Shown here piece after piece: positions 1 through 6,808 of a stretch of DNA of 25,986 bases. Location: positions 1-25,986 of the forward strand of contig CAKRPJ010000032.1 in assembly GCA_934376955.1 (NCBI GenBank), read 5' to 3'. Position 1 is the first letter of the stretch, and each line of letters begins with the position of its first letter. The position numbers and the translations under genes were made by a program. The notes beneath the pieces were generated by a model that saw nothing but the letters and a program-made list of their open reading frames with translations, was not told the DNA's origin and did no database searches. This stretch comes from CAKRPJ01 sp934376955 (GTDB taxonomy: Bacteria; Bacillota; Clostridia; Lachnospirales; Lachnospiraceae).

Positions 1-350
1 TCGATAGATTCTGCTCTTTCCGGTGTATAACTGACACTTCCAAGTATATCTATTTCTCCATCTGCCAGCATATCCAGACACTCTTTAAATGAGCCATAGA
101 CATATTCATACTTCCAGCCGGTTATATAAGAAATCTTCTGGAGATACTCATAGCCTGCTCCCTGCTTATGTTCCCCATAGCCGCCTTCCTGAAAATTGGC
201 ATATGGGAAATACCCAACTCTCACCGTTTTAGTTTCTGACGCATAAGCAGAAAGCGGTACAAAAAGTAGCATGATAAGTACTAAAATGCTCAAACATAAT
301 CTTTTTTTCTTGCCTTTTTTTCTTATCCGTTTTTCTATCTTTCTGTTCAT
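1..350 (-). CDS. Substrate-binding-domain protein, N-terminal part (cut by window edge)
   Basis: The first 116 codons of a gene that runs off the left edge. The start is ATG at 350, with GAGGAA just upstream, four bases after the stop region of the preceding gene. Residues 1-17 are very rich in Lys and Arg (MNRKIEKRIRKKGKKKR), then a hydrophobic segment (LSILVLIMLLFVPLSAYA) ends in an AYA-like signal peptidase site. The exported part begins KTVRVGYFPYANFQEGG and includes an aromatic-rich stretch (GWKYEYVYGSF) and DGEIDILGSVSYTPERA, as in bacterial family 3 solute-binding domains. In related Clostridia such domains often form the sensor end of large membrane kinases or diguanylate cyclases, so this may be the start of a receptor rather than a free binding protein; the missing C-terminus prevents a decision. 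Probably the last or a late gene of the signalling operon. Confidence 0.75.
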   Translation of the reverse strand, partial: MNRKIEKRIRKKGKKKRLCLSILVLIMLLFVPLSAYASETKTVRVGYFPYANFQEGGYGEHKQGAGYEYLQKISYITGWKYEYVYGSFKECLDMLADGEIDILGSVSYTPERAESI

Positions 351-1124
351 TCATTTCCTCTTTATTTTCCATTTATGCTGTTGTTCTTCCCAGTATGTAA
401 GCTTTCCTGTTTTTTCAAAAGCCTCCGGCCAGACGGTATCGTCCAAACCTTCTCTCTTTGTACTTTCCGGGTCACTGTAGGTCGTCCGCCACTTGCGTCC
501 GTCTACAGAAGACAGCTCTGAAGCAGACAATCCCTGCAGTGTTTCCATACAGGTATAATCATAATAATAGTCTGCAGTAAACCCACGGATTCCCACTTTG
601 TCAAATGCCTCGTAGGCAGAGACAAAGCTCTCATAGTCTGTTGGCAACGGGATATCATATTTTTCAAAAAGGTCTTTATTCACTACAACGCCATGGGCAT
701 CTGCACATACCGGAAGCCAGTTTACGCTTCCATCCTTATTCCTGAAATTGTTTAGATATGTATCATAGACAGCACCTGCCGCATTGGTTGTGGAAAGATC
801 CATCAGGCTGTCTTTCAGCGGACTTGCATCATGCAGGGAAAAACGACAGCAGGTTATAATATCTGGCAATCCGCCATTTTCCTTAAGAAACCTGTAGAAA
901 TCCAGATCATTATTTCCAACTACAAATTCAACATTGATATCCGGGAGCTGTTTCTGGACGTATGGTGCATATTTTTCGTACAGGTTTGTGCTACATAAAT
1001 ACACCGTAATTGTCTCTGCATCTTCTTTTTCTGCATTCTTCCCGCCACAGCCTGATAAAAGTGATATAGCGGTCACCATCACCAGAAGCGCCGACAAAGC
1101 TCTGATCCATTTTTTCTTTTTCAT
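351..1124 (-). CDS. Family 1-type extracellular solute-binding lipoprotein, probably C-terminally truncated
   Basis: A 257-residue predicted lipoprotein. The N-terminus has a KKKK positive region, a hydrophobic stretch and a lipobox ending LLSGC at Cys26, so it should be anchored on the outer face of the membrane. The mature part (ITVYLCSTNLYEKYAPYVQKQ, LPDIITCCRFS, LPVCADAHGVVVNKDLFEKY) matches the N-terminal lobe of sugar-type (family 1) ABC binding proteins. Such proteins are usually over 400 residues; here the second lobe is missing and the protein ends in a basic, uncharacteristic tail (EEQQHKWKIKRK). I did not find the missing lobe in another frame before the next gene, so a deletion is more likely than a frameshift. 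Its ATG overlaps the upstream HD-GYP stop codon by one base (TAATG), so translation is probably coupled. No permease or ATPase is nearby, so a sensory role is more likely than transport. Confidence 0.75.
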   Translation of the reverse strand: MKKKKWIRALSALLVMVTAISLLSGCGGKNAEKEDAETITVYLCSTNLYEKYAPYVQKQLPDINVEFVVGNNDLDFYRFLKENGGLPDIITCCRFSLHDASPLKDSLMDLSTTNAAGAVYDTYLNNFRNKDGSVNWLPVCADAHGVVVNKDLFEKYDIPLPTDYESFVSAYEAFDKVGIRGFTADYYYDYTCMETLQGLSASELSSVDGRKWRTTYSDPESTKREGLDDTVWPEAFEKTGKLTYWEEQQHKWKIKRK

Positions 1125-2659
1125 TACGAATCCCCTCTAAGAGTTTTCTTTGCATTTTTCCATTTTACAACGTCAAAATACCCGATAGTTCCTATGCATA
1201 CGTCTTTCTTCATAGGCGACCACAATGTATGCAGTTTTAGATTATACATCTGACTGTCATTCTCCACTTTCGCTTTTATCTGCATAGAAATTTCTTTATT
1301 TTGCACAGATGTCTGATGTAACAAAACTCGAATGCGTTGAACATCATCCTCACTTACTCCGAATGCTTTAAGCAGATCAAAATTCGGATCATCTCTCTGA
1401 CAAAGTATCTTCTGTTTTCCGTTTAGTATCGTTAATTGGCCTGAAATTGCATTGTAATCAATCGAATTCATGCCACTGTTTGATTGGAAGAAATCGATTT
1501 TTTCCTGCATGACCTTGACAAGACTCTGTGAATATATCTGGTTCGGTAAGAATTTGTCACTGAGTATTTCATTCGAAAGTCTCTGTATTTCATAATAATG
1601 TTTATTATCATCCGTCTCTATATCAGGCATTTTTGAAAGCTGAATACTTAGTTCTTTCAGACACTTAAGAAGGATAGGATTAAATTGTCCACATTGTCCC
1701 TCCAGGATCATTTGAATCGCTGTCTCATGGTCAAATGCTTTTTTATAGCATCTTTCACTTGTAAGTGCATCATAAACATCAACAATTGATACCACCTGTG
1801 CGTAGATTGGTATTTCTTCACCCTTCAATCCATCCGGATAGCCCTTTCCATCCCATCTTTCATGGTGCCACCTGCAGATTGCCCATGCGGTATGTACCAG
1901 TGGATGATCTTGTGGAAAGTCCATATCCTTAATTATAGCTGCACCAAGCTCACTATGATTTTTCATAATCTTAAATTCTTCATCGGTAAGTCTGCCCGGT
2001 TTATTCAATATTTCTTCCGGAATACGAATCTTACCAATATCATGAAGGGAAGAAGCAGTTGTGATCAAAGCAATATCTGTCTCTGTCAAAGGATAAGCAT
2101 CTGTTACTTTTACCAGTTGCCTCAGCATCATCTCCGTTGCTGTTTTAATATGCAGGATGTGTTTTCTGCTCTCGCTGTTACGAGATCCCAATATATTACT
2201 CATAATCCGGATCATGATATTATTATTTTCTTCTTTTTCGTAAACCTGATCATAAACCACATTTATCAGATGCTTTTGGTTCATATAGAGGCCCAAGGTA
2301 TTCTGAACTCTTTTCTTTACGATCACAGAATCAAATGGTCGTGTAATATAATCTGTGATTCCCAGCTCATATGCCTTACGCATAGTATCAGCAGCATCTT
2401 CAGAAGATATCATAATTACAGGAGTTTCAGCAATGCACTGGCTTCTTTTCATTATTTTCAAGACTTCAAAGCCATTCATCTGTGGCATATTGATATCTAA
2501 AAGCATCAGATCAATTCCAATATTTTCTCCTATCATCTGGATTGCCTGATTTCCATTTTCGGCTTCCAGATAACTATATTTTTCTCCGAGTATCTCCTTC
2601 AACATGTCCCTGTTAAATTTCGCATCATCTACAATCAGGATTTTTTGTCTTTGATTCAT
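1124..2659 (-). CDS. Response regulator with HD-GYP domain (putative c-di-GMP phosphodiesterase)
   Basis: A 511-residue cytoplasmic protein. Residues 5-120 form a receiver domain with acidic pocket Asp11/Asp12 and phospho-acceptor Asp55 (LMLLDINMP); the usual KPF motif is RPF (around 107-109), so the conserved Lys is Arg. Residues 155-345 form an HD-GYP domain: HDIGK at 206-210, the HHERWDGKGYP block at 265-275 and DVYDALT at 294-300, so the metal ligands and the GYP motif are all present. HD-GYP proteins hydrolyse c-di-GMP to GMP. Residues 390-500 look like a PAS-type sensor fold (low confidence). The start is ATG at 2659, inside the last 35 bases of the Hpt gene, with GAAGGA upstream. Neighbouring kinase and Hpt genes suggest it is the final acceptor of the phosphorelay. 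The upstream c-di-GMP riboswitch supports a c-di-GMP role. Confidence 0.9.
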   Translation of the reverse strand: MNQRQKILIVDDAKFNRDMLKEILGEKYSYLEAENGNQAIQMIGENIGIDLMLLDINMPQMNGFEVLKIMKRSQCIAETPVIMISSEDAADTMRKAYELGITDYITRPFDSVIVKKRVQNTLGLYMNQKHLINVVYDQVYEKEENNNIMIRIMSNILGSRNSESRKHILHIKTATEMMLRQLVKVTDAYPLTETDIALITTASSLHDIGKIRIPEEILNKPGRLTDEEFKIMKNHSELGAAIIKDMDFPQDHPLVHTAWAICRWHHERWDGKGYPDGLKGEEIPIYAQVVSIVDVYDALTSERCYKKAFDHETAIQMILEGQCGQFNPILLKCLKELSIQLSKMPDIETDDNKHYYEIQRLSNEILSDKFLPNQIYSQSLVKVMQEKIDFFQSNSGMNSIDYNAISGQLTILNGKQKILCQRDDPNFDLLKAFGVSEDDVQRIRVLLHQTSVQNKEISMQIKAKVENDSQMYNLKLHTLWSPMKKDVCIGTIGYFDVVKWKNAKKTLRGDS

Positions 2660-3005
2660 GTTTTTTAATTCCTTCGATCGTCATCTCATATACTTCTGTT
2701 ACTTTTTCCATTGCCTCCGGTATCCCCGGCTGCTCTCCGGTTCTATCTCTCAAAAGTTCTGTCAACTCATGGCTAACCTCATAAAGACGGTCAAAAGAAA
2801 GATTCTGACAAATCCCTTTCAGTGTGTGTGCGCTGCGAAAGGCATCTTCATAATTTTTATTTTCCAATGCCTGTTTTAACTGTAGATAACTCGGATCTTC
2901 AAGAAACTTTAATGTAAATCTCTGAATCAGCGCTTCGCTGCGAAGACGTCCCAGGACATCTTCATAGTTTCCTCCAATAGCTTCATAACACTCTCGCATT
3001 GTCAT
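2625..3005 (-). CDS. Histidine phosphotransfer (Hpt) protein
   Basis: A 126-residue helical protein with the Hpt signature AFRSAHTLKGICQNL; His60 is the predicted phosphorylated histidine. Hpt proteins shuttle phosphate between a hybrid kinase's receiver and a final response regulator. Here it lies between a hybrid kinase gene (upstream) and a REC-HD-GYP gene (downstream, overlapping by 35 bases), the expected order for a four-step phosphorelay. The start is ATG at 3005 with AGGAGG eight bases upstream. A second in-frame ATG two codons later is less well placed. The 96-base gap from the kinase gene contains a truncated copy of the structured repeat (3038-3087). Confidence 0.92.
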   Translation of the reverse strand: MTMRECYEAIGGNYEDVLGRLRSEALIQRFTLKFLEDPSYLQLKQALENKNYEDAFRSAHTLKGICQNLSFDRLYEVSHELTELLRDRTGEQPGIPEAMEKVTEVYEMTIEGIKKHESKTKNPDCR

Positions 3006-3037
3006 ATTTTGTCCTCCTGTCTATATTTCACCGTTTA

Positions 3038-3087
3038 TTTAACCGAATCAAGCAAGTAGCGAAGCGGATTGCGAATATCCGCTTGAC
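3038..3087 (+). repeat. Structured repeat, copy A (internally deleted)
   Basis: This copy has the 5' boundary TTTAACCGAATCAAG shared with copy B, joined directly to the conserved tail (CAAGTAGCGAAGC then GGATTGCGAATATCCGCTT). The branched middle is missing. The tail forms a perfect 8-bp hairpin, AAGCGGAT/ATCCGCTT, around a 7-base loop. It lies between the kinase and Hpt genes, in the opposite orientation to them. Confidence 0.8.
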
Positions 3088-3101
3088 CACTGCTTTATCA
3101 A

Positions 3102-5264
3102 TTATTTCATCAATTTATGAATCACCTTTATCAGTAGTTCCACATCAACAGGCTTAGCAATATGTTCATCCATTCCTGCTGCTTTTGCTTTTATTCTGTC
3201 CTCCGTGAACGCATTTGCTGTCATTGCAATGATCGGTATTGTCTTTGCATCCTCTCTGTCCAGAGACCTGATCATCTTTGTAGCTTCATAACCATTCATT
3301 ACCGGCATCATAATGTCCATAAGAATGACATCAAATTCACCAGATTCACTTTTTCTGAACATCTCAACCGCTTCCTGCCCATTCCACGCTTTGATCACAT
3401 CAGCACCCTCATTCTGAAGCACAAATTCAGCGATTTCCATATTCAGCTCATTATCTTCCGCCAGAAGAATATGCAGCCCCTTTATCGATTTTTTGGATAC
3501 ATCCTTCTGTTCTTCATGTTTATTCACATCCGGATCTATTTTTAATGGAATCCGGATCACAAATGTCGTCCCTACGCCTTTTTCACTTTCAAAAGTAATG
3601 GTTCCACCCATTTTTTCGACCAGCTTCCTTGAAATGGCCATTCCCAGTCCGGTTCCGGCAAATTTTGTGCGGCTTCCCGAATGTTCCTGTGCAAATGGTT
3701 CAAAAATATATTTCTGGAACTCCTCAGTCATTCCGATTCCTGTATCCCGGCAGACAAATTCCATTATCGTCATTTCCGGCTGTTCGGATGGAATCTCCCT
3801 GCAGCTGATATAGACCTGTCCGTTTGCCCTGTTATATTTCACCGCATTGGACAGAATATTCATCATCACACGCTTCACATACTCCGGACTTCCAATATAA
3901 TCCCGGTGTGTGATTTCTTTTTTCTCCCATACAATCCGGATATTCTGTTCTGCAGCAATCTGTTCGATCACAACAAGCACTTCCTCAGAGATTTGGCTCA
4001 GATTAAATGGAACATCTTCCAGAACGATTTCACCTGACTCAAGCTTACTCATGTCCAGAACATCATTTACCAGTTCCAGCAGCAGATTGGATGCCTCTTT
4101 AACCTTTGTCCTGTATTCCGTCTGCTTCTCTATATCATCTGCATAATGGTCTGCCATATTTACCATGCCGCAGATTCCATTGATCGGAGTCCGGATATCA
4201 TGGCTCATTCGCCGGAGAAACTCTGTTTTTGCCTCATTGGCTGCTTCTGCCTTTTTTGCTGCTATCAGAAGCGCTGCTTTATATTTTTCATCTTTTTCCT
4301 GTTCCTGTTTCCGGTGTGCCAGATTGGTTCTGTATGTCCAGAGCCAGAATATACTAAACATCAGAAAATAAAGAAAAATAACGTTTATCATACTTGGTGC
4401 AAGGTTATGGAACACTTCCGTATCCGGAAGATACGCATAGATATAATAATCCCTCTGCTTAAGCATGATTCCGTAACATCCGATTCCTTCATTCCTCAAA
4501 TGGTAAATGTGCTGACTATCTGTATGCTTTTTCATTGCCTGAATAACTGCGTTGTCAGCCGTATTCTGCCCCAGCAAGCTCTCATCATTGCTGGCAACAA
4601 CGATTCCCTCGTCTGCAACAATAATCGTTCCATCTTTCTGAGTACTATAGCCATTTAAAAACCCCTGTATCGTCAGCGTATAGTTTCTGGCAAATTCAGG
4701 AGATGTGTAATAATAAATTGCAACGATACCCGGTGCATCTTTTCTGGCACAGGCTGCAATGTCAATATGTGATCCGTCCTTCCTGTTAAACCGTTCTGAA
4801 TAAGTTCTTTCTTCATATCCGGCAAAATCCATGATAATTTCTTTTTGCAGATACTCTGTAATCTCATTTGCCAGAGATTCATCCGTACTGTATTCACAAT
4901 CCCTCTTTCCTTCTGTGTCCAGTACAATGATGCCATCCACCCAGAGAGTCTGCAGGTTTTCTTTCAGAAATTCCCGGCTTAGCTGACCTCCGTTTTCTGT
5001 TTCCATGTTAATATTTGTACTCATCTGTCTTGCGCTTTCAATGGCACGTAGAAGACTTTTGGATTCCGAAGATTCATTATAATGGGTGTAGGTTGAACAC
5101 TGCACTTTCACATAGTTTACAATCTCTGCCATTCTTTTCTCTGCTTCCGCTTTTTCTGCATGAAAGAAATAAAACAGAGATACTACAGCCACACAGATTC
5201 CAATCAGACCGCAGAACAGCTGGATTCGTTTTTCGTTTTTCTTTCTCTTAATATCCAAGAGCAT
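3102..5264 (-). CDS. Membrane hybrid sensor histidine kinase (sensor-HisKA-HATPase-REC)
   Basis: About 720 residues from the chosen start. A first membrane segment (LFCGLIGICVAVVSLFYFF) and a second (MINVIFLYFLMFSIFWLWTY) enclose an extracellular sensor domain of about 250 residues that looks PAS/Cache-like (GTIIVADEGIVVASNDESLLG). Then come HisKA with SHDIRTP (His355 from this start), an HATPase with NILSNAVKY, DTGIGM and GTGLGMAIS, and a receiver with Asp650 (ILMDIMMP) and the KPV Lys. The longest frame begins at 5306, but GGAGGTGG directly precedes the ATG at 5264, so I prefer 5264; a TTG at 5258 has better SD spacing and is also possible. It overlaps the binding-protein gene by 17 bases. 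Probable function: signal from the periplasmic-type binding protein is passed via the receiver to Hpt and then the HD-GYP regulator. Confidence 0.92.
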   Translation of the reverse strand: MLLDIKRKKNEKRIQLFCGLIGICVAVVSLFYFFHAEKAEAEKRMAEIVNYVKVQCSTYTHYNESSESKSLLRAIESARQMSTNINMETENGGQLSREFLKENLQTLWVDGIIVLDTEGKRDCEYSTDESLANEITEYLQKEIIMDFAGYEERTYSERFNRKDGSHIDIAACARKDAPGIVAIYYYTSPEFARNYTLTIQGFLNGYSTQKDGTIIVADEGIVVASNDESLLGQNTADNAVIQAMKKHTDSQHIYHLRNEGIGCYGIMLKQRDYYIYAYLPDTEVFHNLAPSMINVIFLYFLMFSIFWLWTYRTNLAHRKQEQEKDEKYKAALLIAAKKAEAANEAKTEFLRRMSHDIRTPINGICGMVNMADHYADDIEKQTEYRTKVKEASNLLLELVNDVLDMSKLESGEIVLEDVPFNLSQISEEVLVVIEQIAAEQNIRIVWEKKEITHRDYIGSPEYVKRVMMNILSNAVKYNRANGQVYISCREIPSEQPEMTIMEFVCRDTGIGMTEEFQKYIFEPFAQEHSGSRTKFAGTGLGMAISRKLVEKMGGTITFESEKGVGTTFVIRIPLKIDPDVNKHEEQKDVSKKSIKGLHILLAEDNELNMEIAEFVLQNEGADVIKAWNGQEAVEMFRKSESGEFDVILMDIMMPVMNGYEATKMIRSLDREDAKTIPIIAMTANAFTEDRIKAKAAGMDEHIAKPVDVELLIKVIHKLMK

Positions 5265-6063
5265 CCACCTCCAGATACTTCTGGGGATCATCCAGATATT
5301 TTTCAATGATTTTCAGGGATGTGCCATCCTGACGCATTTCTTCCAACGTCTGACCCATCTGCTCACAGATTCCCCTGTCATCATCTTTTGCAAAAGCGAC
5401 ACCTATTCCGGTGATCATCAGACGTTCTTCCAGGATACGGAAGCTTGCATCATAATCCTTCATATACTGAACGATAGATTCCTCGTGTGCTGCAACTGCA
5501 TCTACATATCCTTTCCCAAGAAACGTATAGATCAGCTCCCCGTGTCCCAGGCTGAGCAGATTGCCCAGCTTTGGGATTCTCTCATCTGCCCGGTTCAGAA
5601 AGATGCCTTCCGGTTTGGTTGTGGACTGAACAGCCAGGTTCTTTCCCTCCAGGTCACTTAGTTTATAGATATCACTATTCTCATTTACAGCAACCACCTG
5701 ACGGCTTGCTATATATGGTCCTGCCCAGCGGTAATCATCAAGACGCCCTTCCATGGAAAAACAGCCCATGATACAGTCAATCTCTCCACTCTCCACCAGT
5801 TCTTTTTTCTTCTCCCAATTGATCTGGACAACCTCCACCTGATATCCCATTCTTTTGAAAGCTTCTGCCGCCAATTCTACATCGATTCCCGTCGGTACAC
5901 CATCCTCATTCAGATAATTGTATGGTGGATAGTTGTCACTGCCGAGGGTAATAACAGACTTTTCGATTTCTTCTTTCGTGTTATCTGTGTTTTTACACCC
6001 TGTCAGGGTGACTGCTAAAATTCCCGCAAGCAGAATGCCTGCAATCACTCTTTTTCCTTTCAT
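5248..6063 (-). CDS. Family 3 (amino-acid-type) substrate-binding lipoprotein
   Basis: A 271-residue lipoprotein with signal MKGKRVIAGILLAGILAVTL and lipobox LTGC (Cys23). The mature domain shows the SBP_bac_3 pattern: ITLGSDNYPPYNYLNEDGVPTGIDVELA near the N-terminus, then WEKKKELVESGEIDCIMGCFS and AVAAHEESIVQYMKDY later. Length is normal for the family, which binds polar amino acids or similar small molecules. No transporter genes are attached; instead the next gene, overlapping by 17 bases from its preferred start, is a hybrid kinase. It is therefore more likely a ligand-binding partner of the kinase than a transport subunit. It is the first gene of the operon, about 300 bases downstream of its promoter, behind the riboswitch leader. 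The SD is weak (GACGGAAA before ATG). Confidence 0.9.
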   Translation of the reverse strand: MKGKRVIAGILLAGILAVTLTGCKNTDNTKEEIEKSVITLGSDNYPPYNYLNEDGVPTGIDVELAAEAFKRMGYQVEVVQINWEKKKELVESGEIDCIMGCFSMEGRLDDYRWAGPYIASRQVVAVNENSDIYKLSDLEGKNLAVQSTTKPEGIFLNRADERIPKLGNLLSLGHGELIYTFLGKGYVDAVAAHEESIVQYMKDYDASFRILEERLMITGIGVAFAKDDDRGICEQMGQTLEEMRQDGTSLKIIEKYLDDPQKYLEVDALGY

Positions 6064-6104
6064 TTTCCGTCTATTCCTAACTATCCTTTTCGATTTTTTT
6101 ATGT

Positions 6105-6340
6105 CTGATCGGAATCATAACTATCGTACTTTAACCGAATCAAGTAAGTCCCCTGCTTCAATTGCGAAAAGCGATAAGCAGTGGGTGGGGACTTGCTTGT
6201 ATCAGGAGGAGTGCAAGCTCCTTCTGATAAACTGCGGAGCAGTTATTCGGTTATGAGCAAGTAGCAAAGCGGATTGCGAATATCCGCTTTACAGGCCCTG
6301 TAGCTTTGCGTCCCAGACTTTCATCTGATTTGCCGATTTT
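6105..6340 (-). promoter_or_regulatory. c-di-GMP-I (GEMM) riboswitch aptamer, interrupted by repeat copy B
   Basis: Reading the minus strand from 6340: AATCGGCAAA, a hairpin CAGAT-GAAA-GTCTG with a GNRA tetraloop, then GGACGCAAAGC and TACAGGGCCT. These are the conserved 5' half of the c-di-GMP-I aptamer. The expected 3' half should follow within a few dozen bases but is displaced about 165 bases to 6130-6106, where TACGATAGTTATGATTCCGAT resembles the usual GGTAGC...GGTTGCCGA end. ATCGG (5') can pair with CCGAT (3') to close P1, and GCTA with TAGT to close the third helix. Copy B fills exactly the variable third-helix loop. The 5' half is near certain; the 3' half match and function are less so, because several conserved bases are changed. 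Confidence 0.75.
6130..6293 (+). repeat. Structured repeat, copy B (full length)
   Basis: About 164 bases that fold into a closed multibranch structure. The outer stem is AACCGAAT/ATTCGGTT. Branch 1 has AAGTCCCC/GGGGACTT, then CTGCTT/AAGCAG, then ATTGC/GCGAT. Branch 2 pairs TATCAGgAGGAG with CTCCTtCTGATA. Branch 3 is AACTGC-gga-GCAGTT. The outer stem is followed by the conserved tail GAGCAAGTAGC, the hairpin AAGCGGAT/ATCCGCTT and CTTTACA. Compared with copy C, the stem sequences change but pairing is kept. It lies antisense within the riboswitch of the signalling operon. Confidence 0.85.
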
Positions 6341-6379
6341 CTTATTATAGCTTTAATTTTAAGACAAAAAACAGATTTT

Positions 6380-6408
6380 ATTATACTTTAATGTTCTACT
6401 ATACACAA
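6380..6408 (-). promoter_or_regulatory. Promoter of the signalling operon
   Basis: On the minus strand, TTGTGT and TATAAT are separated by 17 bases (-35 at 6408-6403, -10 at 6385-6380). Transcription should start near 6373, about 33 bases before the riboswitch P1 strand, as expected for a riboswitch leader. Confidence 0.75.
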
Positions 6409-6438
6409 GAAAAAATTACCGTTTTAACACCCGAAAAC

Positions 6439-6477
6439 AAAAAAAAGAACGGCCGATACATATACTCGAACTGTTCT
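6439..6477 (-). terminator. Intrinsic terminator downstream of repeat copy C
   Basis: On the minus strand AGAACaG pairs with CcGTTCT, followed by a run of eight T. The hairpin has a large loop with a possible inner CGA/TCG pairing. It follows the conserved tail of copy C; no upstream coding gene on this strand explains it. Confidence 0.6.
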
Positions 6478-6482
6478 TCTAC

Positions 6483-6648
6483 TGTAAAGCAGACATTCGC
6501 AATCCGCTTCGCTACTTGCTCATGAACGCAGTCGCTTCGCGATCTGTCAGTAGGAGCTTTCAACTCCCACTAACATAAGCATCCCACTCACCCACCGCTT
6601 AGTGCTTCGCGCACTTGAAGCAGAGGAATGCTTATCTGCGTTCAAAAT
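6483..6648 (-). repeat. Structured repeat, copy C (full length)
   Basis: About 165 bases with the same architecture as copy B. The outer stem is TGAACGCAG/CTGCGTTCA. Branch 1 has TAAGCAT/ATGCTTA, then CTGCTT/AAGCGG, then AGTGC/GCACT. Branch 2 pairs TGTTAGTGGGAG with CTCCTACTGACA. Branch 3 is TCGC-gaa-GCGA. The tail GAGCAAGTAGCGAAGCGGAT and CTTTACA follow, then a terminator. No clear promoter was seen upstream, so whether it is transcribed is open. Confidence 0.85.
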
Positions 6649-6728
6649 CCACGAAGCATTGACATTACTGTTTCCTGCTCATTTGTATTCAGATCGTTCT
6701 ATATCCATAAATATGATCCTTAACTTTC

Positions 6729-6757
6729 TTTACTTATTCGCCTGATTATGCTAAAAT
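6729..6757 (+). promoter_or_regulatory. Promoter of the phosphofructokinase gene
   Basis: TTTACT and TAAAAT are separated by 17 bases. The predicted start near 6764 leaves a leader of about 45 bases before the ATG at 6809. Confidence 0.7.
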
Positions 6758-6808
6758 CCATACGAATAAATTTGACTGAATATGTAAAAGGCAGAATGGA
6801 GACAAAGA

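Noticed and set aside
1862..2500. A 212-codon plus-strand open frame opposite the HD-GYP gene
   Set aside because: Antisense shadow rich in Ile, Cys and His with no domain.
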